Below the pieces are notes generated by a model that saw only the letters and a list, made by a program, of their open reading frames with translations, was not told the DNA's origin and made no database searches. Below are positions 46,235 to 58,039 of a stretch of 64,000 bases of DNA, piece after piece (within the stretch, counting starts at the first letter, position 1; the number at the start of each line of letters is the position of its first letter). The translations under genes and the position numbers were made by a program. The stretch is from Polyporus tsugae (taxonomy: Eukaryota > Basidiomycota > Agaricomycetes > Polyporales > Polyporaceae): positions 870,501 to 934,500 of the forward strand of contig JAHRBS010000006.1 of assembly GCA_024305745.1 (NCBI GenBank). The letters run 5' to 3'.

Positions 46235-46575
46235 AGATCAAGCGTGTTTACAGCGCATGGATATGAGGTCCGCTTGAACGGGCCTAATAAAGATCACACC
46301 CGTCCCTATTAGCTCACGCTCACGCTCGCCAACGCCAACCTCATGATCAACATCGAGTACTCCCAGCATCTATCCACAGACCTCGATGAGAAGCAGAGGT
46401 TGAGCTTACGAACCTGTGTTAAAGTCTCGTCCCCGCCAAGCTCTCAGGGAACATGCCCAGAAAAGACGTCAAGCTCACACCCCCAACCGAACTCGAGCTG
46501 ACTTTGTGCCTCGGCTTCTACCTCATATGGTGTTCGGAGTATTGCACCATAGAGCTCATGGACAGAGTATAGGTT
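46235..46575 (+). pseudogene. HET2-type C-terminal tail fragment
   Basis: The plus strand reads AHGYEVRLNGPNKDH, then a TAG at 46308-46310, then LTLANANLMINIEYSQHLS and DLDEKQRLSLRTCV. In another frame it gives KDVKLTPPTELELTLCLGFY and WCSEYCTIELMDRV before a stop. These match the third repeat module and the C-terminus of HET2 (AHGYDVHF.., LANANLTI.., LGFYLVWLSEYCLTVEVI). The HET domain and first two modules are absent. The piece is preceded by NOSIP-E, so this is the collapsed remains of a fourth NOSIP-HET pair. Confidence 0.8.
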
Positions 46576-47384
46576 TCGTGAACCGGCGGTTCGTATCATC
46601 TAGTATTCCACACGGGCATTGGTTTGATTATGAACTTTGATTCGGACGATAAAGTATGTACTGTGTATATAAAGTTCTCGCAACGGCTGCTGCTCCATGA
46701 CCGCTGTTTGTGCGTTAGTGATCGTTTTGACATTGGATAGATGCTTGGACCCACCTGTTTCCCGAATGCAATCATTTCCTTGCTATCCACAGCTCTCGCC
46801 GTACACAACCAATTCACCGAGGAACTTTGATTATGGCGGCTAGAGCTTTGAACGGGTGACCTAAACCTCGATGATTGGTAGCAAGTCGAGAGCTGAGCGC
46901 TGAGCTGTATGCTGTGAGCATCTAGAGTACTTGCCGATCTGCTGGATTGTGTGCAAATACCGATAGGTTGTGGGCTTATCTGGCTAAACCAAGAGACGTA
47001 CAGACGACATGAGCAGGACAAGTTGCGAGGGCTGTGACGAGCTTCGGACGATGACCTAGACCTAGCAGGATGAGGCAAAGAGGAAATGTGAGCAAAGGAA
47101 AGCTGGAGGAGTCGAGTGCTAGTATGAAAGGGTTCGTTAACTGCGGAGGCGGTGTCGTAGGCGCGATTATTTCTTGGCTCTGGTCGAACCAGTGTACTGG
47201 GGGGGGTCAGTAAACTTCGGCATGTATCTCTACATTATATTACTCACCAAGGGCTTTACGCCCGCTTGCTCTCTGCCCACTGTCTCTCTTGCGCCCACCT
47301 TCTCGTACAAATCCCCAACTATCGCGTCAGATTTATTTAAACACCTCTAGAACACAACCGGTACCGGATCGAACAGAGCGCTCA
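46576..47384. other. Gap with no recognised gene
   Basis: Boundary between the duplicated region and the conventional right part. No gene recognised. Confidence 0.4.
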
Positions 47385-47985
47385 TTAGTCCGCCTTCGTG
47401 ATCCTCTGGATCAACGCCTCGAACTTCCGACTCAGCACCTCAGCCGCCTCAGCCAGCTCCGGATTTACGCTCTCTCCGCTCGCAGTCGGCACGGCGATGA
47501 CGGACGCGGGGTCGTCGTACGCGACTCGCGTCCCGCTCCCGTCCGTCTTCTCCACGATAACGATCTTCGGCGGAACGTGCAGCGCGGCGATAAGGTCGTG
47601 CCGGAGCATCGTCTGCGCGACGAGCGGGTTCCCGAAGACGTACCCGTACGTCTGCGGAGTGTCCGTCGTCCCGTTGTACGCGTTCAGCCACTTGTGGTAG
47701 CTTGCCCCGAGAAAGTACCTGTGCTCGACTGGTCAATGCCCGCGAAGAGGGGTGATGGATGTGGCGTGGACTGGAGACATACACGAAGTCGCGGCCGGCG
47801 GTGAGGGTGTTCATGCCGTCCTCAAGCTCCGCACGCGTCTGGGCGGTGGAGAGGAGGCGGAAGACCTCGGGTCCGCCCTCGGCCTTGTTGACTTCCTTGT
47901 CGAGACGCGCGATGACTTCCGCGATAGGAAGGCGCGTGTCGTACGTGATACGGCGGCCCGTGAACTCGACGACGGATTTCGACAT
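47385..47985 (-). CDS. DUF302-domain protein
   Basis: Two exons (47985-47783, 47718-47385) with a GTATGT..CACAG intron give 178 aa from the ATG at 47985. The protein begins MSKSVVEFTGRRITYDTRLP. Then come LSTAQTRAELEDGMNTLTAG, YGYVFGNPLVAQTMLRHDL and IVIVEKTDGSGTRVAYDDP. The VFGNP..A..M...... and P.K..V.E..DG.T.V.Y..P motifs are typical of the DUF302 / TT1751-like fold, small alpha/beta proteins found in bacteria and fungi. Cytosolic by appearance; no signal or membrane segment. Molecular role unknown in any organism I can name with confidence. Intact. Confidence 0.8.
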
Positions 47986-48398
47986 GGCGATGTCTGCGAT
48001 TAGGAGATTAGACGATCGCCTCAGCGAGGCCAGACGGCGGAAAGCAGCGTACTTGCTGACCGAAAGACTAGGGCAGTGTTCGTGTTTGTTGGGGTCCGTT
48101 CGTCGAAAGTGTAGAGATTATATATGGCCGAGTTGTTCGGCGCCGACCCTATGAACGAGCTAGTTAGTCATTCCGCATATATGGCGACATGGAACGTGGT
48201 CGACGTACTTAGAAATAGGTTTGACCCCCGAGTGGAGTTACCACCTAGAGGAGCGAGCACTTACGAAGCTGACTTGAAGGCGATTGCGGGACGCGTGCGA
48301 GATCTCCAAAGCATGGGCGCTACTCCCGTGGCTTACCCACGGCAACCAAGCATGTGGATTGTGTACACTTGCTCTATGGACTGGCAACGTTGAGGGCC
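47986..48398. other. Gap; one 89-codon plus-strand frame
   Basis: The frame 48124-48393 has no recognised motif and overlaps the end of the F-box gene on the other strand; not accepted as a gene. Confidence 0.35.
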
Positions 48399-50173
48399 TC
48401 AGGTCCGTACTACCAGGAACTGCTCTGGGATCTCCGGATTCTCATACGACGAGAGAGTGACCTCCATCCTCATCGACCCGTCTTCAGCAGGTTGGAGGGT
48501 GCGATCTACCTGCACATTGGGTATTTGTCAGTAAGGAACATCCTCAGACGGAGTATACTTATTCGCACCTGGAAAACGCGAGTATTGAAACCGAATTGTC
48601 GCACAGTTGGCCGACACTGGCGGACGATGGAAAGTATCTGCTCGTACGACTGCCTCGGGACGTCTTCCGAGCCGAAGTCGAGAGGCCGATTAACGTGTAC
48701 CCTGCGAAGCTTGGTAGCTTCCGCGAGGCACGGCCCGAGGGCACCCTGCAAAGTAAACAGTAGCATGAACGCACGTTCGCATGAGTCAGATTGGATGGAA
48801 GTGCTCACGAGATCGTTCTGCTCTACTACTACGAAGAGCTGCTCAAGCGCGATGCACCGTCGGCAGATGTCCGCGATGGCGCTGATGCTCATACGCATGC
48901 GGTGCACCGAAAAACGGGTTAGGCGGCTGCCGTGTGCGGTGACGATTGCGGCGCAGAATTCTTCGCTGAGGCGGTGCCCGACGTGTCCGCCAACAGTGGA
49001 GATGTGGAATCGTTGTAGGGGCGCGTTCGAGAGGAGGCTTAGAACATGCTGCTGCCATTCCGCGAGGGAAGTGTGCTCGTCGATGGCGAGCGTGATGGAC
49101 CGGAGACGCGAAAGGGTGCCTGCGCGGTTGCATTGGTCACTGAAGACACCCATGTCCTAGAAATAACAAGTATATCAGGTACAGAAGTTGACCCACGGTA
49201 TCGAACACTTACAAACGCAGTGGAAAGACCCTCCATTCCGAGACCAACGATACCCTTGTAGTTCGTGGACAGTAGGGCCCATAGACCGTCGTGGGTAATC
49301 TTCGGACAGCCGACAAAGTAGGCATACTCCAAGTTGGTGACATGAGGCGCGATGTCATGTAGCACGCCGTCGTTGAAGCGGGTTGATGACTGCCGAGGGC
49401 GGCGTGAACACAACGTCGTGAGTGCAGCTCGAGAGTTGGCTCGCCTTGCAGATCACACTGAGATGATTGAGAGTTTGACTTGTATTTCGAGCCCAAGGTA
49501 ACAAAACGCCGATGACCGCAGTACTGGGCATGATGAGAGACAGTTTGCGAAGATGGGAGAATCGCGGTAGAATCCCGGGGTCGTAGTAACCAGTATTCTC
49601 CCCGTTGATCTCCAGCTCTTGAAGTCGAGAACAGTCCGCCAAGGTTTCCAACACAGGGGAAGTAAGGGAGCCGTGGCGAGTCCAGGTACAAGCTCTGAGA
49701 TGGATGCAGTTACGTATGCCAGCCAAACAGTGCTCGAGGATGGTATCATGGTCCTCAGATTGAAGCGCTTTGGGAAAGTCCCGGATTACTGTCCGTATGT
49801 CAGAGCAGTTCCGTGACTCTTATTCGAGGAGAGATTGGGCTGAGGGGAAATCGCGTACACACCTAGTTGTTGCACTAGCTTCGCGAGGTGTGGGTAGTCC
49901 GCTAACGTTCTAAAAAGTTTGAGGACCTGGGCGAGACAGTCAGTGGTTGTTGCGTTCAGTTACTTACGGACATACCTTGGCCTTCCCTTCCTTATGCCAA
50001 GCATAGATGAATATGCGTTCATAAAGCAGAGGGACCGCAAACGTGTAGAAGGATTGATTGACAAGGCATACAGCGGCGAGGTGACTGGGGCGTACGATGT
50101 GTTGCACGACAATTGGAATTAGCTCCACCGGGAGATCTACGAATTGTGCCAGTTCTCCAGTACGTTCAGACAT
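48399..50173 (-). CDS. F-box / leucine-rich-repeat protein
   Basis: The ATG at 50173 opens exon 1 (50173-49976) with an F-box-like start: FVDLPVELIPIVVQHIV, then HLAAVCLVNQSFYTFAVPLLYERI. Short exons follow: VLKLFRTLADYPHLAKLVQQL, then a leucine-rich middle (TLADCSRLQELEINGENTGY, FSHLRKLSLIM). Next are LHDIAPHVTNLEYAYFVGCP and GMEGLSTAFDMGVFSDQ, and a last part ending FLVVRT before TGA at 48399. F-box proteins are substrate adaptors of SCF ubiquitin ligases, and basidiomycetes carry many of this layout. One junction near 49390-49460 is uncertain. Either a 67-nt intron (GTGATC..GGCAG) joins the frames, or the conserved ICKASQL stretch is coding and there is a frameshift. About 100 bp of it is repeated at 62.08-62.18 kb. 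Confidence 0.75.
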
Positions 50174-50457
50174 TTCGTGCAGCGATCGTCTGCCGTCCTT
50201 GAAACGATGCAAGAGGTGAACAGAGTTGGGGACGAGAGACAAGGCCTTGGCAGAGTTAGACCCGCCTGCAGGCTTAGTGCTGCGATGTCCAGGATCTTCA
50301 AAGACCGCTTTTAATGTCCGAGAGGCGGAACTCGAAGTCTCTCCCACCACTTCAATCTCCGCTACGAGCTGTGGCGCTCCCGTTGAGGCAAGTGTGGCAG
50401 GACCGACACAACTTACCCTCATACCACCACCTTCTCCCCCTCCTCTGCCCCCCCACC

Positions 50458-53400
50458 ATGTCAGACATCGAGGACGAAGCCTTCCTGAATAGCGGCGACG
50501 CTGTCGAAGATGCCGAGGAGGCTCAAGAGAAGAGACCACCCAAAAGTCGGAGACGGGATTACGATGATGATGAGGACGAAGGAGAAGAGGAAGATGATGA
50601 GGAGGAGGATGAGGAAGACGAGGAGGAGGAGGATGAGGGCGCCAGGCGCGGGCAAAAACGGGCTAAGGTACGTTGTACTCCGAAGTACAGTTCGCGTTCT
50701 GCTAAGACTCGTCTAGCACCGGCACAAACGCCCTGCAGTCAACCGTTTCATTGACTTGGAGGCTGAAGTCGACGAGGATGAGGACGAGGAAGAAGAGGAA
50801 GACGAGTATGCTCGAGGTGCGTTCCCCATGCCCTGACGCTAGCGCGCTCTAACTGGATCATAGATGAGTTCATCGCGGATGCGGGGATTGAGGGCGAGGA
50901 GGACTTCGACGCCGTCCGTCGAACCGCTGACCACGCGCGTTATGACCGCCGCGTCCGGGAGATGGACGACCGTGAGCTGGAGCAGGTGGCCGAAGACATC
51001 AGTCAGCGGTACAGACGGACAGCTGTGCGTTACACTGGAGAGATGAGTGACGTGCCACAGCGACTGCTTATGCCGTCCGTGCATGACGCGAACTTGTGGC
51101 AAGTACGAGTCAGGGTGAGTTTTCCGACCTCTGTGGCATGTCTCCCGTGCTCACATTGGATCGGCTAGCCCGGGAAAGAACGAGATATCGTCTTCAGTCT
51201 CATGCGAAAAGCCCTCGACCTTGCGTTTGGCAACCGCCCCCTCCAAATTCTATCCGCGTTCCAGCGCGACTCTCTCCCCGGTATGATCTACGTCGAAGCA
51301 CGCAGCGCGAAGCAGGTCAGCGAGGCGATCAACGGTCTTGTCGGTGTTTTCCCTAGCCGCGGTATTGTCCTCGTTCCTATCGAGGAAATGGCCAGCCTCC
51401 TGCAAATCAAGCAGCAAGAGCTCACTGTGACCCCCGGAAGCTGGGTCCGTGTCAGACGCGGAAAGTACCAAGGTGACCTCGCACAAGTCATGGACATCAC
51501 GGAGAACGGAGAGGAAGTAGGACTCAAGTTCATCCCCCGTATCGACCTCAACCCCAAAGACGAGGTCATGGTCGACGGGAAGAAGCGGAAGAAGGTCGGC
51601 AATGGCCTATCCTCCTTCAGCATGCGTCCACCACAGCGCTTCTTCAACTACGAAGAGGTCGTCAAGGTCTACGGGCGCAAGTCGGTGTCGAAGCGGAATC
51701 AGGTCTACGTGTTCCAAAACGACACGTACAAGGACGGCTTCATCGAGAAGGACTTCCGTCTCACGGCCCTCCAGCTCGACGACGTCAACCCGACACTTGA
51801 CGAGATCACGCGTTTCACGAGGGGCCAGGACGGTACCGAGAACGAGGCGAACGTGGACCTCTCCATCATCGCGGAGGCGTCTCGCAAGGCAGCGATCTCG
51901 GTGCTCCAGCCGGGTGACCACGTGGAAGTCTTCGAGGGCGAGCAGTCCGGTGTCCACGGTACCGTCCATAGTATTGAACAGGATGTGGTCACTATCGAGC
52001 CTGAGGGCGTGGACTTCGACGGACAGCGGGTGCAGATACCTGCTCGTAGCGTGCGGAAGCGGTTCAAGCCAGGAGACCACGTCAAGGTCATGACAGGGAA
52101 GAACGCGGACGAGACGGGTCTGGTCGTGTCAGTCCTGGACAATGTCGTCACCTTCCTCTCCGACATGTCGATGCAGGAGGTAAGTTAGATGGGCACTGTC
52201 TGTGCTATCATGACGTAATATCGGTCTTCGGTTGTTTTTAGGTGTCCGTCTTCTCGAAAGATCTTCGTGAAGCGGCGGAAGTTGGCACAGGAACCAACAT
52301 CATCGGCAACTATGAGTTGCATGATCTGGTTCAGATGGAGTAAGTACTAGTGCCCTTTATTTGCGTTCGGGTTGTCTCACCTCCATCTAGCCAGCAGACA
52401 GTTGGTGTTATCTTCAAGACTGAGCGTGATTCGTTCCGTGTCCTAGATCAGAACGGACAAGTTCGTCTGGTCCAACCACATCAGATCACCATGCGTCGAG
52501 ACTCGAACCGCGCCATTGCTACGGACTCCGAAGGGCATGAGCTGCGCAGAGGCGACAACGTCAAGGAGGTCGATGGCGAGGTACGTTGCGATACGATTTC
52601 GCCCATGTAGCCTAACTAATCTGCTTCGTAGGGACGGAAAGGCCGGGTCTTGCACACTCATCAATCGTTCTTTGCGTTCCTGCACAACCGTGATATTGCT
52701 GAGAACGGCGGCGTGTTCGTGACACGTGCGCGGTCCCTGGCGTCATTGGCTCCGAAGGGCAACGTGATGAAGCTGGGCGGCACAGACCTGTCGAAGATGA
52801 ACCCTGCTCTCAGTGGCGGTGCTGGAGGCATGGTGGGCTCCGGCATGTTGGGCCGTGGCCCTCGAGATCGTCTTATCGGTGTGTCGGTCATGGTCACCAA
52901 GGGTCCAAACAAGGGATACGTCGGTACTATCAAGGATACCAATGGTCCTCATGCTCGTGTGGAGCTCCTCACTGGCAACAAGGTCATTACGATTGACAAG
53001 GAAAAGCTACGGCGAAGGAAGTAAGCCGAAACGTCGTGTTCTCGACGCAGCATTTCTTGACTGACTTTTTCCCAGCCCTGATGGTTCGCTGGAGCCGCTC
53101 GAGAAGGCCATGGCGATGGGTCCGCCGCGTGCCACTGGCTTTGGTGGCGGGCAGACCCCAAACCCGTACAATCAGGGTGCTGGAGGCGGAGGCGCTGGCG
53201 CTGGCGGTGGGCGGACACCAGGTTGGGGCAACACAGGCCGGACGCCTAACCCATACAACGACAGTCGTACGCCTGCGTGGTCTGCGAACTCCCGTACGCC
53301 GAATCCATACGCGGAGCACGGCAAGACGCCAGCGTGGGACGCCACCGCGCGGACACCAAATCCGTACAATCAGGGAGGAAAGACTCCTGCGTGGAACTCT

Positions 53401-54262
53401 TCCTCGCATACGCCCAATTCTTACGCCAGCGGAGCAAACAACGGCGGCGCGTCAACATGGGGTGGCGCCACACCGGGACGGCCGGCGGGATCGGGTTGGG
53501 ACGCTTGGGTAAGTGCCGTACAGGATTTATCATGTCCGCAGTTGACAGTTAAACGGTTTCTTCCAGGATCCTCGCTCTGCGCCGACGCCGTATGTCGCTG
53601 CATTTACGCCCGGAGCGCAGACACCTGCGACCTACTCGTCTATACAGACTCCTGGCGTGTACGAGTACCAGACACCGGCACAGACGAGCAGCTACCCTCA
53701 AACGCCTGGAGTCATGGGCGGTGGCGGCTACGGAACGAATGAATCGGTATTCGGTGGGTCTTTCCGTTTCGTTCTCCCCTGCACCGTACTGAACAACGCT
53801 TCTTCAGAGTTGTCTTCGAAGTGGCTGTTGGAGCCCGAGCTCGCCAACAAGGTCAGGGGAATTATGGTTGTAGTGCGCGGTTCCTCCCCCACGTACGGCA
53901 ATCCCTGGCATGGTGGCGATTGTGAGACCAAGCAAGGCGTCGTCCTCTCCATCCTCGATACGCAGAACGACTCATTCACGTCCACGGCGCGCGTGCGCTT
54001 CCTGGAGCCCGTCAACCCCTTACAGCCCATCCTCACCGTGCCGGTGAACTACCTCTGGCCGGTGCATCCCGAGTTCAAGGGCGAAGACGTCATCATCCTG
54101 TCGGGCAGCCAGGGCAAGGGCCAGGAGGCGCGGGTGGAGGCGATCGAGACGGCGAACCTGATGGTGCTCACCACCAAGGCGACGTTCCTCGTCATCGACA
54201 GCTCGCCGGACAAGCTGGTTCGCATCAAGCAGGTCGACGAGGTGGGGAACTTCACCAGATGA
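50458..54262 (+). CDS. SPT5: Transcription elongation factor SPT5 (DSIF large subunit)
   Basis: Ten exons (50458-50667, 50717-50816, 50864-51114, 51169-52179, 52242-52339, 52391-52580, 52632-53020, 53076-53508, 53567-53753, 53808-54262) join in phase to 1107 aa. Order of parts: a long acidic N-terminus (D/E runs), the NGN domain that binds Spt4 (DIVFSLMRKALDL.. to ..VLVPIEEMASLL), then KOW domains (PGSWVRVRRGKYQGDLAQV, PGDHVEVFEGEQSGVHGTV, PGDHVKVMTGKNADETGLV, VSVMVTKGPNKGYVGTI). A C-terminal repeat region with TPNPY/TPAW units follows (about 53.14-53.7 kb), then a last KOW with GEDVIILSGSQGKGQEARV. Spt5 with Spt4 clamps RNA polymerase II during elongation; the repeat region is a kinase target in other fungi. 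Single copy, intact, nuclear. Confidence 0.96.
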
Positions 54263-54627
54263 CGGCGTTCGCGGCGCTTGGCTGGTCGTTTTCCCTCTGG
54301 TCGACGCTCTGCTCTCTCGGTGGACTGTCGCTTGCTTTGTTAGGTAACTTAGGTCTTCGCTTTGTTGTATGAGTCACACACGCATCATGTATCATATGCC
54401 GGTAACAGCACTACTTAATTGCATGCCCACAATATGCTCGACGAGGCTGAGGGGTCAGGTCTTGAGGCCTCTTAGGAGTCAGCCAATGCAGGGATGGTTC
54501 ATGATGATACATCCGTGGCAATCCGTATGTAAGACGCCATCCAAGCTTCAATAGGAAGAGGTATAGTACACAACGCGCACACCTTGATAGCAATACGACA
54601 GCGTCCTGGACAATGCCCTGTTCCGAC

Positions 54628-55415
54628 CTATTCAAGGCTCGTAGAAATCCCCTGGAACAAGTCGTTAGCAGTATTCTAGATGCTCCCTGGACCTCTCTAA
54701 CTGACGGCTACTTACAACGGGGTTGCTCCATTCGTACCACCACTCGATGTCGTTCTCCTGGCCGCCTTCGTACATCGCCTCCTTCAGCTTCGCCACGATG
54801 TCTTTGAACCGCTCGCGAGACCCAACCAACTTTAAGCAGCGCTCGTACATATCGTAGTTAGACCACAACGAGAGCATCCCGTCCCATTCCATCGAAAACG
54901 GCCGGGCGACGTGCAACGTGATGCCGCACCTGTCCTGGATATGGCGCGAGGCCGCGGAACTCCCGGCACTCAGCAGCTGGTTCATGAGCTCCGCGTCCTC
55001 CTCGTGCTCGCGCGAGATGTCCGCGAAGTGGAATTCTGGACTCCCGCCAAAAAACACACTCGTTTCCGGGCGCAATTTCATGGTGAGGTGGTGGCGCTTG
55101 GCATATTCGAGCAGGTAGCGGTCGGTGAAGGGGATGCCGTAGTGGTAGAGGGGAGGCTTCGAGCCGTTCTTAGCGATCATGTCCCGAGGAAGCGTCTTCC
55201 GAGGACCGCGATTCTCCATGAGTTTAAGCCATTTCTGAATAGGTACGGATGAGTGCGGTACGGCGATATGCTATCGAACGCAAACCACGTACAGCTCGTT
55301 GAGCTTCTTCGGCGGCTTTGGAGTAGTTGGCGCGGTCGTCAGGATCGTCCTCGAAGAGATACTGGCCGTTCCAGAACAGTCTTGGGTCTGCGTCCGCAGG
55401 GATTGATTGAGACAT
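54628..55415 (-). CDS. Unknown 221-aa protein, copy 1
   Basis: Three exons (55415-55293, 55234-54716, 54651-54628) give 221 aa from the ATG at 55415 (MSQSIPADADPRLFWNGQYL). The last exon is only eight codons including the stop. Features: DPDDRANYSKAAEEAQRA, then KWLKLMENRGPRK, YHYGIPFTDRYLLEYAKRH, and a C-terminal block EWDGMLSLWSNYDMYERCLK..LKEAMYEGGQENDIEWWYEW. No signal peptide, membrane segment or recognised domain. Its near-identical paralogue lies at 62187-62974 with the same exon layout, including the tiny last exon. Conservation of frame and splice sites in both copies argues that both encode protein. Function unknown. Confidence 0.8.
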
Positions 55416-55976
55416 AGCAAGAGAGATCGAAAGGCAGTGGGAGGAGGTGGGACGATGTGGTTGGAACTTGGAGTGGAAGTTGCGGTTGAGCTTGCGGGCT
55501 GGGCGTTCAAAGAGTTGTTGTTTAATAGACGCCGATATGACCGTCAGCGCCTCCGATGATCCCTGGCAGGCACCATCCATTGTCCCACTCGACCTCATTG
55601 TTCCCTATTTTGGGGTAGATGGCCGGACGATTCGATTTTTTAGACTATATGTGCCAGGATTAGGCTCGAGGTCAAGGATTTTACTGAACATCGTGAGTCC
55701 ACTCACTTCATAACCTGCTGTGACTCGGAATCTCATATTAATGCATCTAATGCGGCGGCGCAGCGTCACGATCCGATCGCGAGCAAATTGTCGAGATTCT
55801 CGACGATGTGTTCGATTCACGTATACTTCCTATATCTCTTTGATTGTCCCGTGGTAAAGGCGGAGAATGAAATCTGTCACAGTATATATAAATTCAACGC
55901 CGTGAATACTCCTCAACAACCATCTCTTCCTCGAGTCGTAGTGCCCTTCCCTTTCTCTCGCCTTTCCATAATATCG

Positions 55977-57371
55977 ATGGAGAAGTCGTCGGCCAGGAAA
56001 GACAAGAAAGAAGCCACGTACAACAATGCATTTGAGGACGAAGATGTGAGTTCTTTGTTTACTGTCTCGACTGGGTAGCCCTGACCACCTCATCATCGAT
56101 TGGGTCCTTTTCAGTTCATCATTTGCCGGAAAGTCGACTTCCAACATGGCATGTCTACTCTGCTCTACAATGCTTGGAAGCACCGTAACTCGGAGAGTCA
56201 TCTATACGCCCTCTACAACTACATCCAGGCGATCCAATCCCTTACCCTCCTGCACACAACTCTCCCGACCAGGGTAGTCGCGCCCTGGCCACAACCACTG
56301 TTCGGGACCTTGGGTGCGCCAAAAGGTGTGGAGAACTATCCATCTCCAAACGCCAGGCTTCCTGGTAACTACTACCCCGATCACGCGCGCATCATGATAT
56401 TTGGGAGTAAGGAGCAGGGTCCCTCGTACTCCCTCGAGGCCCGCATCTCGATTGCCCTCGACTCTTCCGAGGCCAAGGTCCTCAACGTCGTGGCTCCGTG
56501 GAATAGCGAGGAAAGCCAGCGTGCTGCGGAAAGGGTCGCCAAGTTCCACGTCGTGCAAGTTTGCGAATCCTCGTTGGCAGGGTTGGCTCATAACCCATTC
56601 TGGACATCCCTCTACGCATTTCTTCTCATCGGTCCCTATTTCAGCCTCTTCGTTTGGAAAACCCGACCAGACCCGCAACGCCTCGAGTTGCTCCCCGAAG
56701 TTCCAAGCGTTCCAGAGCACGGGCCGTCAAGGCGGAAGGAAGCGCTGGCCACGAAACGGCGCGAGGTCATCCAGCAACGCATCGACCGAATCACGGAGAC
56801 GCCGCTCCCCGAGGTGGTCTACTACGCCGAGCCTATGTTCACTTTCAGGGAGACCCGAGGTCAGAAGTGGTACGAGAAGGTTACCTTGAGCCCCAAGTAC
56901 CTCCATGCACTGTCACTCCCGACTTCGGCTTTGTCCGAGGAGCTCGCATGCCAGCCGAGTTGGTTCGGGGTCGGCGACTCGAACAACTTCTTCGAGAATA
57001 ACAGGCGAAGAAATGTTCAACAGGTACTGGAAATAGTATTTCGTCATTCATTCTTTTACGAGGCTTCTGATCACGACCCACAGGATATGGGGGCGGTCGA
57101 TCTCCGTGAAATGGTGATTGAACAAGCTGTCAAGAACGAATTGGTCGCGATGAATCTTTCGAACAGCCACCAACCGGACCCCACGCTTGCTGGTCCCAAA
57201 CCGCCCGACTCAAGCGACTCACAGCAAAGCCGTTTCAGCGAGGCGGAGCCTCAGGTGTTTGATCCCAACGCCGGCCCGCACCCAATGAGGACGAGGGCGT
57301 CCATTCGGGATGACGTCGAGGATGCTGTCGAGAATATTGCGGAGGGTGTCCTGGATCTCGAGCAGGATTAA
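55977..57371 (+). CDS. Unknown protein with one membrane segment
   Basis: Exon 1 (55977-56045) encodes MEKSSARKDKKEATYNNAFED and joins through a GTGAGT..TTCAG intron to FIICRKVDFQHGMSTLLYNA (from 56115). A second, in-phase 60-nt intron is likely at 57024-57083, giving 421 aa (441 aa if retained). Residues ~175-195 form a hydrophobic segment (FWTSLYAFLLIGPYFSLFVW). The region after it is charged (KRREVIQQRIDRITETPLP), then YAEPMFTFRETRGQKWYEK, and the C-terminus is acidic. The N-terminal half may be a soluble domain, and the layout would fit an accessory or restriction-like factor, but I do not recognise it. Intact. Confidence 0.75.
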
Positions 57372-57380
57372 GTACCATGT

Positions 57381-57806
57381 TTGGAAAGATCGGAACGGGT
57401 TCAAGTGTTGTGCGGTATGAATTATAGAGCACTATATTATAGGGTTCAACCACTATCGATCCAGACGACTCTCGGACGTCGCACTGCACTGGCACGAACT
57501 GTAGCCATAGGACAGCCAGAGCATGACGCAGATAATGTCGTTCCCAATGAATCAAATAGCAGACTTGGGCGCGAGCAGCTTGTCTTGACTTTCTCGTCCC
57601 CGGGGAAACCCTATGTATGTCGCATGCTTCGCATTGGGAACTGCTACGACACGAAAAAGTGCGGTGTACGTTTGTCATCGGGTGGGCACCTGGCTCTCAC
57701 GCCGATCCTTATGCACACCAACATCGAGGGTGCTGGCTATCTCAACGTGCAGCTTTTGGGTGAGTGCGAGGTAGAGACCATGATCCAGTACACCAGCCCG
57801 CCGTGA
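57381..57806 (+). CDS. Candidate small gene, no recognised family
   Basis: Open frame of 141 codons; the C-terminal two thirds (LVLTFSSPGKPYVCRMLRIG, VRLSSGGHLALTPILMHTN, LNVQLLGECEVETMIQY) have an alternating, beta-rich look faintly like a nucleoplasmin-like domain. The N-terminal part overlaps the 3' region of the previous gene. It may be a decayed or incomplete gene. Confidence 0.3.
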   Translation: MERSERVQVLCGMNYRALYYRVQPLSIQTTLGRRTALARTVAIGQPEHDADNVVPNESNSRLGREQLVLTFSSPGKPYVCRMLRIGNCYDTKKCGVRLSSGGHLALTPILMHTNIEGAGYLNVQLLGECEVETMIQYTSPP

Positions 57807-58039
57807 GCGGCCTCCGAACGGTCGAGGCTGGCAGTACTAGTATGTACACACATCAATGTGCATAGGCGCCGATGACTGGTGCTCTAAGCGCCAGCTGAGT
57901 GCATCTCGGTCTATCTCGGTACGCGTTCACTGTTCAGTACATTCAGTCCCCGTGAAACTTTCTTGCTGCTTTTTGCTCTGCATGCTCTACATTGCACTTT
58001 TCACAACCCATCAAACATGTTTTTACACTTTGCATCGCA

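Noticed and set aside
53036..53552. Alternative plus-strand frames over the SPT5 repeat region
   Set aside because: Shadows of the TPNPY/TPAW repeats in other frames.
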